64,000 nt of DNA from Myxococcales bacterium (GTDB lineage Bacteria > Myxococcota_A > Polyangia > Polyangiales > JADJMO01), in assembly GCA_016709545.1 (NCBI GenBank), contig JADJMO010000001.1, positions 62,001 to 126,000 of the forward strand, given 5' to 3'. Below, in pieces: positions 1-7,988 of the stretch. The notes under the pieces were generated by a model. It was not told where the DNA came from and did not search any database. It saw only the letters and a list, made by a program, of their open reading frames with translations. The number at the start of each line of letters is the position of its first letter. Position 1 is the first letter of the stretch. The translations under genes were made by a program, and so were the position numbers.

Positions 1-1380
1 GACGGCCCCACCTCGCGTGACCTCGACCAGGCGCTCCACCTCTCGCGCGAAGGCGCGGGCTACTGCTTCCGCTACGCGATCGCCGACGCCGCGTACTACG
101 TGCGGCCCGAGAGCGCGCTCTTCGAGGAGTGCCTCGCCCGCGGCGCGAGCTACTACCTGCCCGGGCAGTCGTTCCCCATGCTGCCGCGCGCACTCTCGGA
201 GGGCCTCGTCTCGCTGAACGAGGGCGTCGACCGCCGGTCCCTCGTGTTCGTGATCTCGCTCGACGCGGCCGGCGTCGTCACGAGGACCGAGCTCGTGCGC
301 GCGCGCGTGCGGAGCCGCGGCAAGCTCTCGTTCCCCGCCGTGCAGGCGTTCCTCGACGGCGACGGCGCCTACGACCGCGAGCCGTACGCCGAGAGCCTGC
401 GCCTCCTGCCGGTGATCGGCCGCCTCCGCGAGACCGACGCGGCTCTCCGGCAGGTGGTCCGCTACCGCCGCACCGAGCTCGAGCTGAAGATCGGCGGGGA
501 GGGCCTGAGCTTCATCGTGCTCGAGGGCCTCCGCCACGAGGTCGAGCGGTGGAACGAGCAGCTCTCGCTCCTCTGCAACTCCGAGGGCGGCACGTTCCTG
601 CGCGACGCCAAGAGGCCGGAGATCCAGCCCATCTACCGCGTGCACCCGGCGCCCGATCCCGACCGCATCGCCGGCCTCGAGGCCATGATCGCCGCCGTCG
701 TCGAGCTGCACGCGCTGCCCCCCTCGTTCCTGTGGAGGGCGGCCGGCGCGCAAGGCCTGTCGGACTACCTCGCGCAGCTGCCCACCGAGGGCCCGCACGC
801 GCGCATCGCCGCCGCGATCCAGCGGCAGGCCATCCTCGTGAACGTGCGCTCGTCGTACTCCACCGAGCCCGGCCTGCACCACGGCGTCGGTGTCGAGCCG
901 TACGCGCGCTTCTCGGCGCCGATGCGCGAGATCGTGGGCGTGTTCGTGCACAAGGAGGCCATCGAGAAGCTCACCGGCAAGGGCAGCATCGACGTCGAGC
1001 TCCGCACGCGGGTCGTCGACTCGGCCAACCGCGCGCGCGACGTGCAGCGCCGCCTGAACGACGCCGCCAACCGCATGGTGCTCGACCAGATCTTCGGGGA
1101 GGATCTGAAGAAGCGCCTCGAGGATCGCCCGCTGCACGTCGGCACCGTCGTCGGGGTCGCGCCCGGCAAGGTGCACGTGCTCCTCGACGCGCCGACCATC
1201 GACGTGAAGCTCTACATGGGCGACGTCGGCAAGGGCCTCGGCGGTTTCCTCGTCGTGGGCCACGCGGGGGCCGCGTTGCTCAAGGACGGCAAGCGCGCGC
1301 TCGCCCTCGGCGACCTGATCAAGGTGCGGGTCGAGGGTCGCGACGAGTCGCGCGATCGCTGGGTGCTGATCCCGCGATGA
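1..1380 (+). CDS. RNB-domain ribonuclease (RNase II/R family), 5' partial
   Basis: The reading frame is open from the first base, so the true start lies outside the window; 459 residues are visible. It opens inside an RNB catalytic domain: the segment SRDLDQALH followed by YAIADAAYYV matches the metal-binding Asp cluster and the following beta-strand of RNase II/R enzymes, which degrade RNA 3' to 5'. The segment around SLNEGVDRRSLVFVISLD is also typical of RNB. The last ~85 residues (HVGTVVGVAPGKVHVLLDAP onwards) look like an S1-type OB fold that would clamp RNA. The N-terminal cold-shock domains, if any, are missing from view. The gene ends at the TGA at 1378 and converges on the regulator gene at 1393. 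Whether it is RNase R or a shorter RNB enzyme cannot be decided from this part. Confidence 0.85.
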   Translation, partial: DGPTSRDLDQALHLSREGAGYCFRYAIADAAYYVRPESALFEECLARGASYYLPGQSFPMLPRALSEGLVSLNEGVDRRSLVFVISLDAAGVVTRTELVRARVRSRGKLSFPAVQAFLDGDGAYDREPYAESLRLLPVIGRLRETDAALRQVVRYRRTELELKIGGEGLSFIVLEGLRHEVERWNEQLSLLCNSEGGTFLRDAKRPEIQPIYRVHPAPDPDRIAGLEAMIAAVVELHALPPSFLWRAAGAQGLSDYLAQLPTEGPHARIAAAIQRQAILVNVRSSYSTEPGLHHGVGVEPYARFSAPMREIVGVFVHKEAIEKLTGKGSIDVELRTRVVDSANRARDVQRRLNDAANRMVLDQIFGEDLKKRLEDRPLHVGTVVGVAPGKVHVLLDAPTIDVKLYMGDVGKGLGGFLVVGHAGAALLKDGKRALALGDLIKVRVEGRDESRDRWVLIPR

Positions 1381-1392
1381 GGCCCCCGGGGC

Positions 1393-1704
1393 TCACTCCT
1401 CGCTGACCAGGGCGAGCAACGCCGCGACCTTGCTCTTGCGCTCCACGGGGTGGCGCAGGGGCAGGTGCGCGCGGACGCGGTAGGTGTTGCGTCGTCCCTC
1501 CCGCTCGTGGGTCAGATACCCCGCCTCCTCCAGCTCGGCCACGATGCGCTGCGCCGCGCGCTCGGTGATCCCCACCTGATCGGCCAGGTCGCGGAAGCGC
1601 GCCTGGGGGTCACGGGCGATGCAGAGGAGCACGTGCGCGTGGTTGGTCAGGAAGGTCCAAGCGGGCTTTTCGGCGGGGGGAGCGGGCGTCTTGCGCGCAG
1701 CCAT
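1393..1704 (-). CDS. winged helix-turn-helix transcriptional regulator (MarR-like)
   Basis: A 103-residue protein starting at the ATG at 1704 (MAARKTP); an upstream extension is open but carries no better start. Residues ~15-85 form a compact winged helix: HAHVLLCIARDP, then a recognition segment DQVGITERAAQRIVAELEEAGYL, then a wing EREGRRNTYRV. This architecture is used by MarR/ArsR-like single-domain regulators. It has no sensor domain. It is divergent from the isocitrate dehydrogenase gene across a 119-bp gap that contains nested inverted repeats, so autoregulation and control of icd are plausible but inferred. Confidence 0.75.
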   Translation of the reverse strand: MAARKTPAPPAEKPAWTFLTNHAHVLLCIARDPQARFRDLADQVGITERAAQRIVAELEEAGYLTHEREGRRNTYRVRAHLPLRHPVERKSKVAALLALVSEE

Positions 1705-1729
1705 GGATGACCTTGCGGGAGGTCGAGAC

Positions 1730-1777
1730 TTACGATACACGAAGCACGACACGCGTTTCGTGTGTCTTGTTTCGTAA
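1730..1777. promoter_or_regulatory. divergent promoter region with nested inverted repeats
   Basis: Between the divergent regulator and icd genes there are two nested inverted repeats: TTACGA (1730-1735) with TCGTAA (1772-1777), and ACACGAA (1737-1743) with TTCGTGT (1757-1763). GTTTCGT also occurs as a direct repeat at 1755 and 1769. The region is AT-richer than its surroundings. It is a good candidate operator for the adjacent winged-helix protein; no footprint can be proven from sequence alone. Confidence 0.45.
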
Positions 1778-1823
1778 ATCTCTAACAGCGGGGCCTCTGC
1801 CCTGCAAAGGCCGAGGTGTGTCC

Positions 1824-3284
1824 ATGCGCTACCAGCTCGACGCAGAGGGGAAGAAGCGGGTCACGGTGATCGCCGGCGACGGCATCGGCCCGGAGGTGGT
1901 GGCCGCGACGCGGGCCATCCTCGACGCCACGGGGGTGCGCATCGCGTGGGAGGAGCACGAGGCCGGCGCCGAGGTCTTCAAGAGGGGCCTCGCGAGCGGC
2001 GTCCCCAAGGAGACCATCGCGTCCATCAAGGACACACGCGTCGCGCTCAAGGGCCCCCTCGAGACGCCGGTCGGCTTCGGCGAGAAGAGCGCCAACGTCA
2101 CGCTGCGCAAGCTCTTCGAGACCTTCGCCAACGTGCGCCCCGTGCGCGAGATGCCCAACGTGAAGACCCGCTACTCGGGCGCAGGGGTCGATCTCGTCAT
2201 CGTGCGCGAGAACGTCGAGGACCTCTACGCGGGCATCGAGCACATGCAGACCCCCGGGGTCGCCCAGTGCCTCAAGATCATGTCGCGCAAGGGTTGCGAG
2301 AAGATCGTTCGCGTCGCCTTCGAGCTCGCCCGCGCCGAGGGACGCAAGCGCGTCCACTGCGCCACCAAGGCGAACATCATGAAGTTCACCGAGGGCCTGC
2401 TCAAGAAGACGTTCGAGGAGATCGCGCCCGAGTACCCCGAGCTCGAGGCGAGCCACATCATCATCGACAACTGCGCCCACCAGCTCGTGCGCACCCCCTC
2501 GCAGTTCGACGTCATCGTCACCTCGAACATGAACGGCGACATCCTCTCCGACCTCGCGTCGGGGCTCATCGGAGGGCTCGGCTTCGCGCCCGGAGCGAAC
2601 CTCGGCGCCGACATCGCCATCTTCGAGGCCGTGCACGGCAGCGCCCCCAAGTACGCGGGCAAGAACGTCATCAACCCGACGGCCGTCCTCCTCTCCGGCG
2701 TGATGTTGCTGCGTCACCTCGACGAGTTCGCGGCCGCCGCGAGCGTCGAGCACGCGCTCCTCCTGACCCTGGAGCAGGGCGTGTACACCCGCGACGTGCG
2801 CCCCGAGGGCAGCGTCTCGACGACCACCTTCACCGAGCGCGTCATCGCGAACCTCGGCCGCAAGTCCGAGCAGTTCCAGGTCCGTGACTACCGTCCGCTC
2901 TTGATGCGTGAGTTCTCCTCCGACCCGGTGTTCGTGCGCCCGGAGCGCCGTCGGACCGCGGGCGCGGACCTGTTCCTCGAGTCGCCGCTCTCCCCGGGCG
3001 ACCTCGGCCGCAGCCTCGACCAGATCGCCGAGGCGACCCCGCTGCGCCTCAAGATGATCTCCAACCGCGGCACGAAGGTGTACTCGGACACCGGCGCCAT
3101 GACGGACTGCGTCGACCAGTGGCGTTGCCGCTTCGTGCTCCGGGATGGCGACGGCGACCTCGACGACGCGCCGCTGTTCGACCTGCTGCGGCGGGTCGCG
3201 GCCGCGCACCGCTGGATGCACGTGGAGAAGCTGCAGGAGTTCGATGGACAGCTCGGCTACTCGCGCGCCCAGGGGGAGGACTGA
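1824..3284 (+). CDS. icd: NADP-dependent isocitrate dehydrogenase (Thermus/Rickettsia-type, ~490 aa)
   Basis: A 486-residue enzyme of the TCA cycle converting isocitrate to 2-oxoglutarate and CO2. The start ATG at 1824 has a GAGG Shine-Dalgarno 7-8 bases upstream; the frame is open further upstream but that stretch is the operator region. Family signatures are clear: VTVIAGDGIGPEV at the N-terminus, the substrate loop EKSANVTLRKLFETFANVRP, RENVEDLYAGIEH, and the metal and cofactor region VIVTSNMNGDILSDLASGLIGG then EAVHGSAPKYAGKNVINPTA. The extra ~140-residue C-terminal region (after ~residue 345) is the feature separating this longer type from the ~415-aa E. coli-type enzyme. Cofactor preference for NADP is inferred from the family. 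The next gene follows after 3 bases. Confidence 0.93.
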   Translation: MRYQLDAEGKKRVTVIAGDGIGPEVVAATRAILDATGVRIAWEEHEAGAEVFKRGLASGVPKETIASIKDTRVALKGPLETPVGFGEKSANVTLRKLFETFANVRPVREMPNVKTRYSGAGVDLVIVRENVEDLYAGIEHMQTPGVAQCLKIMSRKGCEKIVRVAFELARAEGRKRVHCATKANIMKFTEGLLKKTFEEIAPEYPELEASHIIIDNCAHQLVRTPSQFDVIVTSNMNGDILSDLASGLIGGLGFAPGANLGADIAIFEAVHGSAPKYAGKNVINPTAVLLSGVMLLRHLDEFAAAASVEHALLLTLEQGVYTRDVRPEGSVSTTTFTERVIANLGRKSEQFQVRDYRPLLMREFSSDPVFVRPERRRTAGADLFLESPLSPGDLGRSLDQIAEATPLRLKMISNRGTKVYSDTGAMTDCVDQWRCRFVLRDGDGDLDDAPLFDLLRRVAAAHRWMHVEKLQEFDGQLGYSRAQGED

Positions 3285-3287
3285 GCC

Positions 3288-3839
3288 ATGCGGTGGCAGG
3301 CCGCACTCCGGGAGTATCGCCGTAGCTCGGGGGAGGGAGTCGAGATGGACGCGCGCGCACCCGTGATGTTCGTCCTCTGTGCGGAGTGCGGCCCGGCGGG
3401 GCGCCTCGTCGCCGCCCTCGATCCGGCCGCCGTGTTGCAGACGTTCGGCGGCGTCGGGAACCTGGACGATCCGGCGATCCGCGCCACGATCGAGTACGCC
3501 GTCCGGCAACAGGGGGTGCGAAGCATCCTCGTCTGCGGACACACCGGGTGTCGCGCTCGCGCCGAACCGACCCGGGAAGAGAGCCGAGCAACCGTGGTCG
3601 CGCAGTGCCGGCGCTTGCGAGACGACAAGGCGATCGGCGCGCTGCTGCAGGCGCACCGGGTCGTCGTGCGGCCGGTCCTCTTCGACGAGGCCGAGGGCGA
3701 CGTCTTCCTCTGCAGCTACGAGAGCGACAGGCTCACGCTGCTCGACGACGAGGGATTCGGACGGCTCGTGTCGGAAACGTCGTCGAGCGCGGGCGCTGAG
3801 GTATCCTCTGCTCGTGGCGTTCGGCGACCTCAAACGTGA
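3288..3839 (+). CDS. beta-carbonic-anhydrase-like protein, degenerate
   Basis: A 183-residue protein beginning 3 bases after icd, with a GGGGAGG ribosome-binding site in front of ATG 3288. A second ATG at 3345 also has a good site (GGGAGGGAG) and would give 164 residues, which fits the conserved part better; the true start is undecided. The fold signal is beta-carbonic anhydrase: a first Cys in VLCAECGPAGR, VGNLDDPAIRATIEYAV (compare the GNIV...SIEYAV region), and LVCGHTGCRA with the His-x-x-Cys zinc pair. The usual CxDSR motif is replaced by CAECGPAGR, so the catalytic Asp-Arg dyad appears lost. It may be a zinc-binding relative rather than an active CO2 hydratase. The 3' end overlaps the start of the channel gene. 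Confidence 0.7.
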   Translation: MRWQAALREYRRSSGEGVEMDARAPVMFVLCAECGPAGRLVAALDPAAVLQTFGGVGNLDDPAIRATIEYAVRQQGVRSILVCGHTGCRARAEPTREESRATVVAQCRRLRDDKAIGALLQAHRVVVRPVLFDEAEGDVFLCSYESDRLTLLDDEGFGRLVSETSSSAGAEVSSARGVRRPQT

Positions 3840-5070
3840 GTCCCTGCGGCTGATTGGCGTCTGGGCGCTGCGGTCGCTCGGCATCCTCGTCCTCTCGCTG
3901 CTGGTCCTGCGTATCCTCGGTCGAGTCGGTGCGTGGTCGGAGTCGCTCCGCACCCAGCTCGACGGGTGGCTCCGCAAGCGCGGTCGGGGCCTCGGCTATC
4001 GCACCGTCGAGGTGCTGAGCGTCGAGGTCCTGGTCCAGCTGAACCACTCGCTGCTCGTTGCGTTGCGAGCGATCACCTCCGTCGCGGTGCTCTACGTGTG
4101 GGTGGTGGTCGTCGGCGCGCTGGTCGGGCAAGCGAGCCGGGTCGTCGACTACTTCGTCCGTCCAGTGATCGGAGCCGTCGCGGCGCTCGGGGCGAGCCTC
4201 CTCGCGTTCGTGCCCAACCTGGTCTCGCTCGGCGTGATCTTCGTGGTCGCCTGGTTCGTCACCCGGGTGGTCGGGCAGTTCGCCGACGCCGTGTCCGAGG
4301 GCCGGATGAAGCTCTCGTGGCTGCACGCCGATCTCGCCAGTCCGACCAAGCGCATCGTCACCTTTGGCATCTGGATCGTCGCCCTCGTCATGGGTCACCC
4401 GTACCTGCCAGGCAGCGAGTCGCGGGCGTTCCAAGGGGTCGCGGTGGTGTTCGGCGTGCTCATCTCGCTCGGCTCTTCGAGCGTGGTCGGCAACGCGCTC
4501 GCCGGGCTCGTGCTCACCTACTCGCGGTCCTACAAGCCCGGCGACCGCGTGAAGATCGGTGACGTCGTCGGCGACGTGGTCGACCTCGGCCCTTTCAACA
4601 CGCGCCTCCGCACCACCAAGGACGAGGAGGTGATCGTCCCCAACGCGGTCGTGATGGGCGCGAGCGTGGTGAACTACTCGAGCTTCGCAGGAGAAGGGGG
4701 CGTCCAGGTCTCGGCCAAGGTCACCATCGGCTACGACGCGCCCTGGCGCACCGTGCACCGGCTGCTGGTCACCGCCGCCGAGCGCACGCCCGATCTGCTC
4801 GCGACGCCCTCGCCCTACGTGCTGCAGACCTCGCTCGACGACTTCTACGTCTCCTACGAGGTGCGGGCGTACTGCGACCGCCCGCGCGAGCTGCACCTCG
4901 TGTCGGCCGCGCTCAACCAGAGCATCCAGGACACGTTCTTCGCCGAGGGCGTGGAGATCTGCTCGCCGCACTACGAGGCGTTCCGCGACGGCAACGCCTC
5001 CACGATCCCGAAGGCGAAGACCGGGCAGGAGCCGCCCCCGGCGCCAGGGCGGCCGCAGCACCACTCGTGA
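3814..5070 (+). CDS. MscS-family small-conductance mechanosensitive channel
   Basis: About 418 residues from a likely GTG at 3814; the frame is open upstream but becomes a shadow of the previous gene. Several hydrophobic helices precede a pore-lining helix (roughly residues 215-245: VVFGVLISLGSSSVVGNALAG), followed by the signature MscS beta domain SYKPGDRVKIGDVVGDVVDLGPFNTRLRTTKDEEVIVPN (quoted in pieces: YKPGDRVKIGD, then TTKDEEVIVPNAVV) and the alpha/beta C-terminal domain. Channels of this family open under membrane tension and release solutes during hypo-osmotic shock, in the inner membrane. The gene overlaps the carbonic-anhydrase-like gene by 26 bases and its TGA overlaps the possible GTG start of the ligase gene. 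Confidence 0.88.
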   Translation: MAFGDLKRESLRLIGVWALRSLGILVLSLLVLRILGRVGAWSESLRTQLDGWLRKRGRGLGYRTVEVLSVEVLVQLNHSLLVALRAITSVAVLYVWVVVVGALVGQASRVVDYFVRPVIGAVAALGASLLAFVPNLVSLGVIFVVAWFVTRVVGQFADAVSEGRMKLSWLHADLASPTKRIVTFGIWIVALVMGHPYLPGSESRAFQGVAVVFGVLISLGSSSVVGNALAGLVLTYSRSYKPGDRVKIGDVVGDVVDLGPFNTRLRTTKDEEVIVPNAVVMGASVVNYSSFAGEGGVQVSAKVTIGYDAPWRTVHRLLVTAAERTPDLLATPSPYVLQTSLDDFYVSYEVRAYCDRPRELHLVSAALNQSIQDTFFAEGVEICSPHYEAFRDGNASTIPKAKTGQEPPPAPGRPQHHS

Positions 5071-5081
5071 AGCGAGGACCG

Positions 5082-6197
5082 ATGGCCACCCACGCGAGCA
5101 TCGAGCTGTTCTTCCAGGAAGGCACGTCCGACAAGGTGTACACCGCGGCGATCGTCGAGGACGGCGGCGCCTACACCGTGCAGGTGCGGTGGGGCCGCCG
5201 CGGCTCGACGCTCAACTCGGGCAACAAGGCGGTGCGCGTGCCGCTCGCGCAGGCCCAGAAGACCTACGACCGCCTCGTCGCCGAGAAGACCAGCAAGGGC
5301 TACCAGCCGATCACCGAGGAGGTGAAGCCCGCGGCCGTCGCGCCAAAGGAGGGCGAGGGGTCGGGGAGCCGCGTGCAGGGCCGCCGCCCCAAGGTCGGTC
5401 CCGCCGCGCAGCTGCTCGAGCCGCTCGACGAGTCGGAGCTCGCGCGCTTCCTCGACGACGACGCGGTGCTCGCGCAGCAGAAGCTCGACGGCGTGCGCGT
5501 GCTCGTGACCGTCGGGTCGCCCTCGGTCGCCACCAACCGCGACGGGCAAGCCACCAGCGTCCCGGGCGCGGTGCTCGAGGGGCTCTCCTACCTGCCCGAC
5601 GGCACCATCGTCGACGGCGAGGTGATCGGCGCCGCGTACTGGTTGTTCGACGTGCTCGCGATCGGCGCGCGCGACGTGCGGTCGCTCGGCTACGAGGCGC
5701 GCTTCCGGCTGCTCGACGAGGAGCTCGCGCCGGGGCTCGAGGGGGACACGCGGGTGCTGCCGGTCGCCGTCGGATCGAAGGCCAAGAGGGCGCTCGCCGA
5801 GCAGCTCCGCGCGTCCCACGCCGAGGGTGTGGTGTTCAAGCAGCGGAAGGCGCCCTACGAGTCCGGCCGCCGCAGCACGCAGCGCAAGTTCAAGTTCGTG
5901 AAGTCGGCGGACGTGGTCGTGCTGTCCAACGCGGGAAACGCGTACCTGATGGCGGTCCACGACGGCGGCGCGCTGTTCGAGGTGGGCAAGGTGTTCGCGG
6001 GCACCACCAACGAGTCCCGTCGCGTGCTCGACGCGCGCCTCGGCGAGGGGGACCGCCCCGTGATCGAGGTGCGCTACCTGTACGCGACGGACGACGAGCA
6101 GCTCTACCAGCCGGTGTTCGTGCGCATTCGCGACGACAAGCCCGCCGAGGACTGCCTCCGCGCGCAGCTCCGGAAGACGAGCCGCGCTGTCCTCTAG
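5082..6197 (+). CDS. WGR-domain ATP-dependent DNA ligase-like protein
   Basis: 371 residues from ATG 5082 (GAGGA just upstream); a GTG at 5067 overlapping the previous stop is an alternative. Residues ~5-80 form a WGR domain (VQVRWGRRGS at ~34-42), a DNA-end or nucleic-acid binding module also found in PARPs. After a ~30-residue linker comes a nucleotidyltransferase domain with the ligase motif I QQKLDGVRV (lysine ~134, the AMP acceptor), motif III-like DGTIVDGEVIG, motif IV EGVVFKQ and motif V RKFKFVK. A C-terminal OB-like part follows (VFAGTTNESRRVLDARL). Known family role: ATP-dependent strand sealing. It lies tail-to-tail with a hydrolase gene and near a LigD-type polymerase, suggesting an end-joining or repair context; no Ku gene is visible here. 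Confidence 0.82.
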   Translation: MATHASIELFFQEGTSDKVYTAAIVEDGGAYTVQVRWGRRGSTLNSGNKAVRVPLAQAQKTYDRLVAEKTSKGYQPITEEVKPAAVAPKEGEGSGSRVQGRRPKVGPAAQLLEPLDESELARFLDDDAVLAQQKLDGVRVLVTVGSPSVATNRDGQATSVPGAVLEGLSYLPDGTIVDGEVIGAAYWLFDVLAIGARDVRSLGYEARFRLLDEELAPGLEGDTRVLPVAVGSKAKRALAEQLRASHAEGVVFKQRKAPYESGRRSTQRKFKFVKSADVVVLSNAGNAYLMAVHDGGALFEVGKVFAGTTNESRRVLDARLGEGDRPVIEVRYLYATDDEQLYQPVFVRIRDDKPAEDCLRAQLRKTSRAVL

Positions 6198-6964
6198 GCC
6201 GTGAGACGCCGCCGGAAGAGGTCGACGACGAGCCCGTACGAGGTGTGCGCGAGCGCCGGGTCATAGCGCGGTCCCTCGTCGCGCAGGAACGCGTGCTGCG
6301 CGTTCCACTCGTGCCACTCGAACGTGCACCCCACCTCGACGAGGCGCCGCTGGATCTGCGCGCGACCCTCGTCCGGCACGTGGGGGTCCTGGCGGCCCCA
6401 TACCATCAGCAGCTCGCCGCGGATCTCGCCCGCGCGCGCCAGCGAGTCGTCGCCGCCCCGCCCGAGCGTGCCCTTGTGCAGGTCGGTCGCGTAGAAGCAC
6501 GCGGTTGCCGCGACGTCCGGCTGCAGCGCCGCGCGGAAGGCGAGGTGGCCGCCGATGCACACGCCCATCGCCCCGAGCCGACCGGTGCAGTGCGGCGACG
6601 CCGCGAGGTGGTCGAGCGCGGCGCGCGCGTCGGCGTCGTAGGCCGCCACCGTCTTGCCCACCTTGTGCGCGTTGCCTCGCTCCGCCCCGGCCGCGTCGTA
6701 GGCGAGCACCACGCCCGGCGTGGCCTCGAGGTCGTGGAAGATCTCCGGCACCGCCACGAGAAGCCCGTGCCCCGCGAGGAGCTGCGCCATCCGGTGGATC
6801 GGCGGGGTGCGCTGGAAGATCTCGGAGAACAGCACGACGCCCGGGAAGCGCCCAGGGAAGGGACCGAGGCCGCGCGCGCCGACCGCGACGGGTCGGTAGA
6901 GATACGTCCGCATGGGCCCGGTCGGCGTGGGGAGATCGACGGGCGGGTCCTCGACGAGCAGCAT
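6194..6964 (-). CDS. dienelactone hydrolase family protein
   Basis: A 256-residue alpha/beta hydrolase. The nucleophile elbow is GVCIGGH with Cys ~136, the acid is in GRQDPHVP (Asp ~193) and the histidine in NAQHAF (His ~224), which is the Cys-Asp-His triad of carboxymethylenebutenolidase (dienelactone hydrolase) rather than a Ser esterase. The length and the N-terminal YLYRPVAVGARG...FPGVVLFSE segment match the family. Its stop codon overlaps the stop of the ligase gene on the other strand (4 bases), and its start lies 3 bases from the stop of the polymerase gene, so it is probably cotranscribed with that gene. The physiological substrate is unknown. Confidence 0.85.
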   Translation of the reverse strand: MLLVEDPPVDLPTPTGPMRTYLYRPVAVGARGLGPFPGRFPGVVLFSEIFQRTPPIHRMAQLLAGHGLLVAVPEIFHDLEATPGVVLAYDAAGAERGNAHKVGKTVAAYDADARAALDHLAASPHCTGRLGAMGVCIGGHLAFRAALQPDVAATACFYATDLHKGTLGRGGDDSLARAGEIRGELLMVWGRQDPHVPDEGRAQIQRRLVEVGCTFEWHEWNAQHAFLRDEGPRYDPALAHTSYGLVVDLFRRRLTA

Positions 6965-6967
6965 CGG

Positions 6968-7955
6968 TCACTCCTTCGGCTTGCGGGCCCTGGGCGCGCG
7001 CTTCTTGGTCGCGGCGCGCGGACCGTCGGGTAGCACCTGTCGGAGCTCGACCGCCGGCGCGAACAGATCGCCGTGCGCCTCGACGCGGGCGAGCACCTGG
7101 TCCGGCTCGAACACCAGCGCGCGCGTCGAGGCTCTCCGCGGTGCGCTCGATCTCGGCCCACGAGATCGGCGTCGACACCGTGGGCCGCTCCCGCGCGCGC
7201 AGGCTGTAGACGCCGATGGTCGTCTTGTTGAAGTCGTTCTGGCTCCAGTCGACGAAGATCTTCCCGTCGCGCACGCTCTTCTTCATCTCGGCGACGAACA
7301 GGTCGGGGTGCCGCTGCTCGAAGTCCTCGGCGATCGCGCGCGCGAAGCTCTTGGTGTCGTCGTAGGTGGTCGGCGTGTTGAGCGGCACGTAGAGCTGCAT
7401 GCCCTTGTTGCCCGAGGTCTTGGCGACCGACTGCAGGCCCATCGTCTCGAAGAGGGCGCGGAACACGAGCGCCGCCTTGCAGCAGGTGACGAGGTCGGCG
7501 GGCGGTCCCGGATCGAGGTCGAACACCACCATGGTCGGCGTCTCGAGCGATCGCGCGCACGACAGCGACGGGTGCAGCTCGAGGGCCGCGAGGTTGGCCG
7601 CGAACACCAGCGTCGCCGTGTCGTCGCACAGCAGGTAGTGCAGGTCGGCGCCGCGCCCGTGGCCCCAGATCGGCACGGTGCGCACCCACTCGGGGCGCGA
7701 CTTGGTCGCGTTCTTCTCGAAGAAGTACATCGCGCCGACGCCGTTCGGGTAGCGCTTGAGCGTGAGCGGACGGTCGCGCAGGTGCGGCAGGAGCACGGGC
7801 GCGATGCGGCGGTAGTAGTCGACCACCTGTCCCTTGGTGAAGCCCGCCTCCGGGTAGAGCACCTTGGACTGGTTGGAGAGGGTGAGGGTGCGGCCCTCGA
7901 TCTCCGCCTCGATCGTCTCCCGCTTGGGCTTCTTCGGCGCGTCGCCCTCGGCCAT
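6968..7955 (-). CDS. ligD: LigD-type polymerase/primase domain protein (NHEJ), frame break near 7111-7125
   Basis: Starts at ATG 7955 (MAEGDAPKKP). The LigD polymerase core is intact: SNQSKVLYPEAGFTKGQVVDYY, LKRYPNGVGAMYFFEKN, the catalytic VVFDLDPGP, TSGNKGMQLYVPL and KIFVDWSQNDFNKTTIGVYSLRAR. Members add ribonucleotides at DNA ends during non-homologous end joining. After ESLDARA the frame is lost within a GCGCGCGC run; moving one frame restores LVFEPDQVLARVEAHGDLFA and a natural Lys/Arg-rich end KKRAPRARKPKE with a TGA at 6968, directly before the hydrolase. In the unbroken frame the protein would run on for 230 residues antisense-like through the hydrolase gene. I read this as a dinucleotide or single-base sequence error, or a recent mutation. 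It is a standalone polymerase module without ligase or phosphoesterase domains. Confidence 0.75.
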
Positions 7956-7988
7956 CCAGCGAAGGTAACGCGACTCCGTGTGCGGGGC

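Noticed and set aside
1782..3977. A 731-codon minus-strand open frame opposite icd
   Set aside because: Shadow frame; icd has full family signatures on the plus strand.
6261..7955. A 564-aa LigD protein extending through the hydrolase gene
   Set aside because: After the catalytic domain the frame turns into Arg/Pro-rich shadow of the hydrolase gene; a one-base shift restores a natural LigD end.
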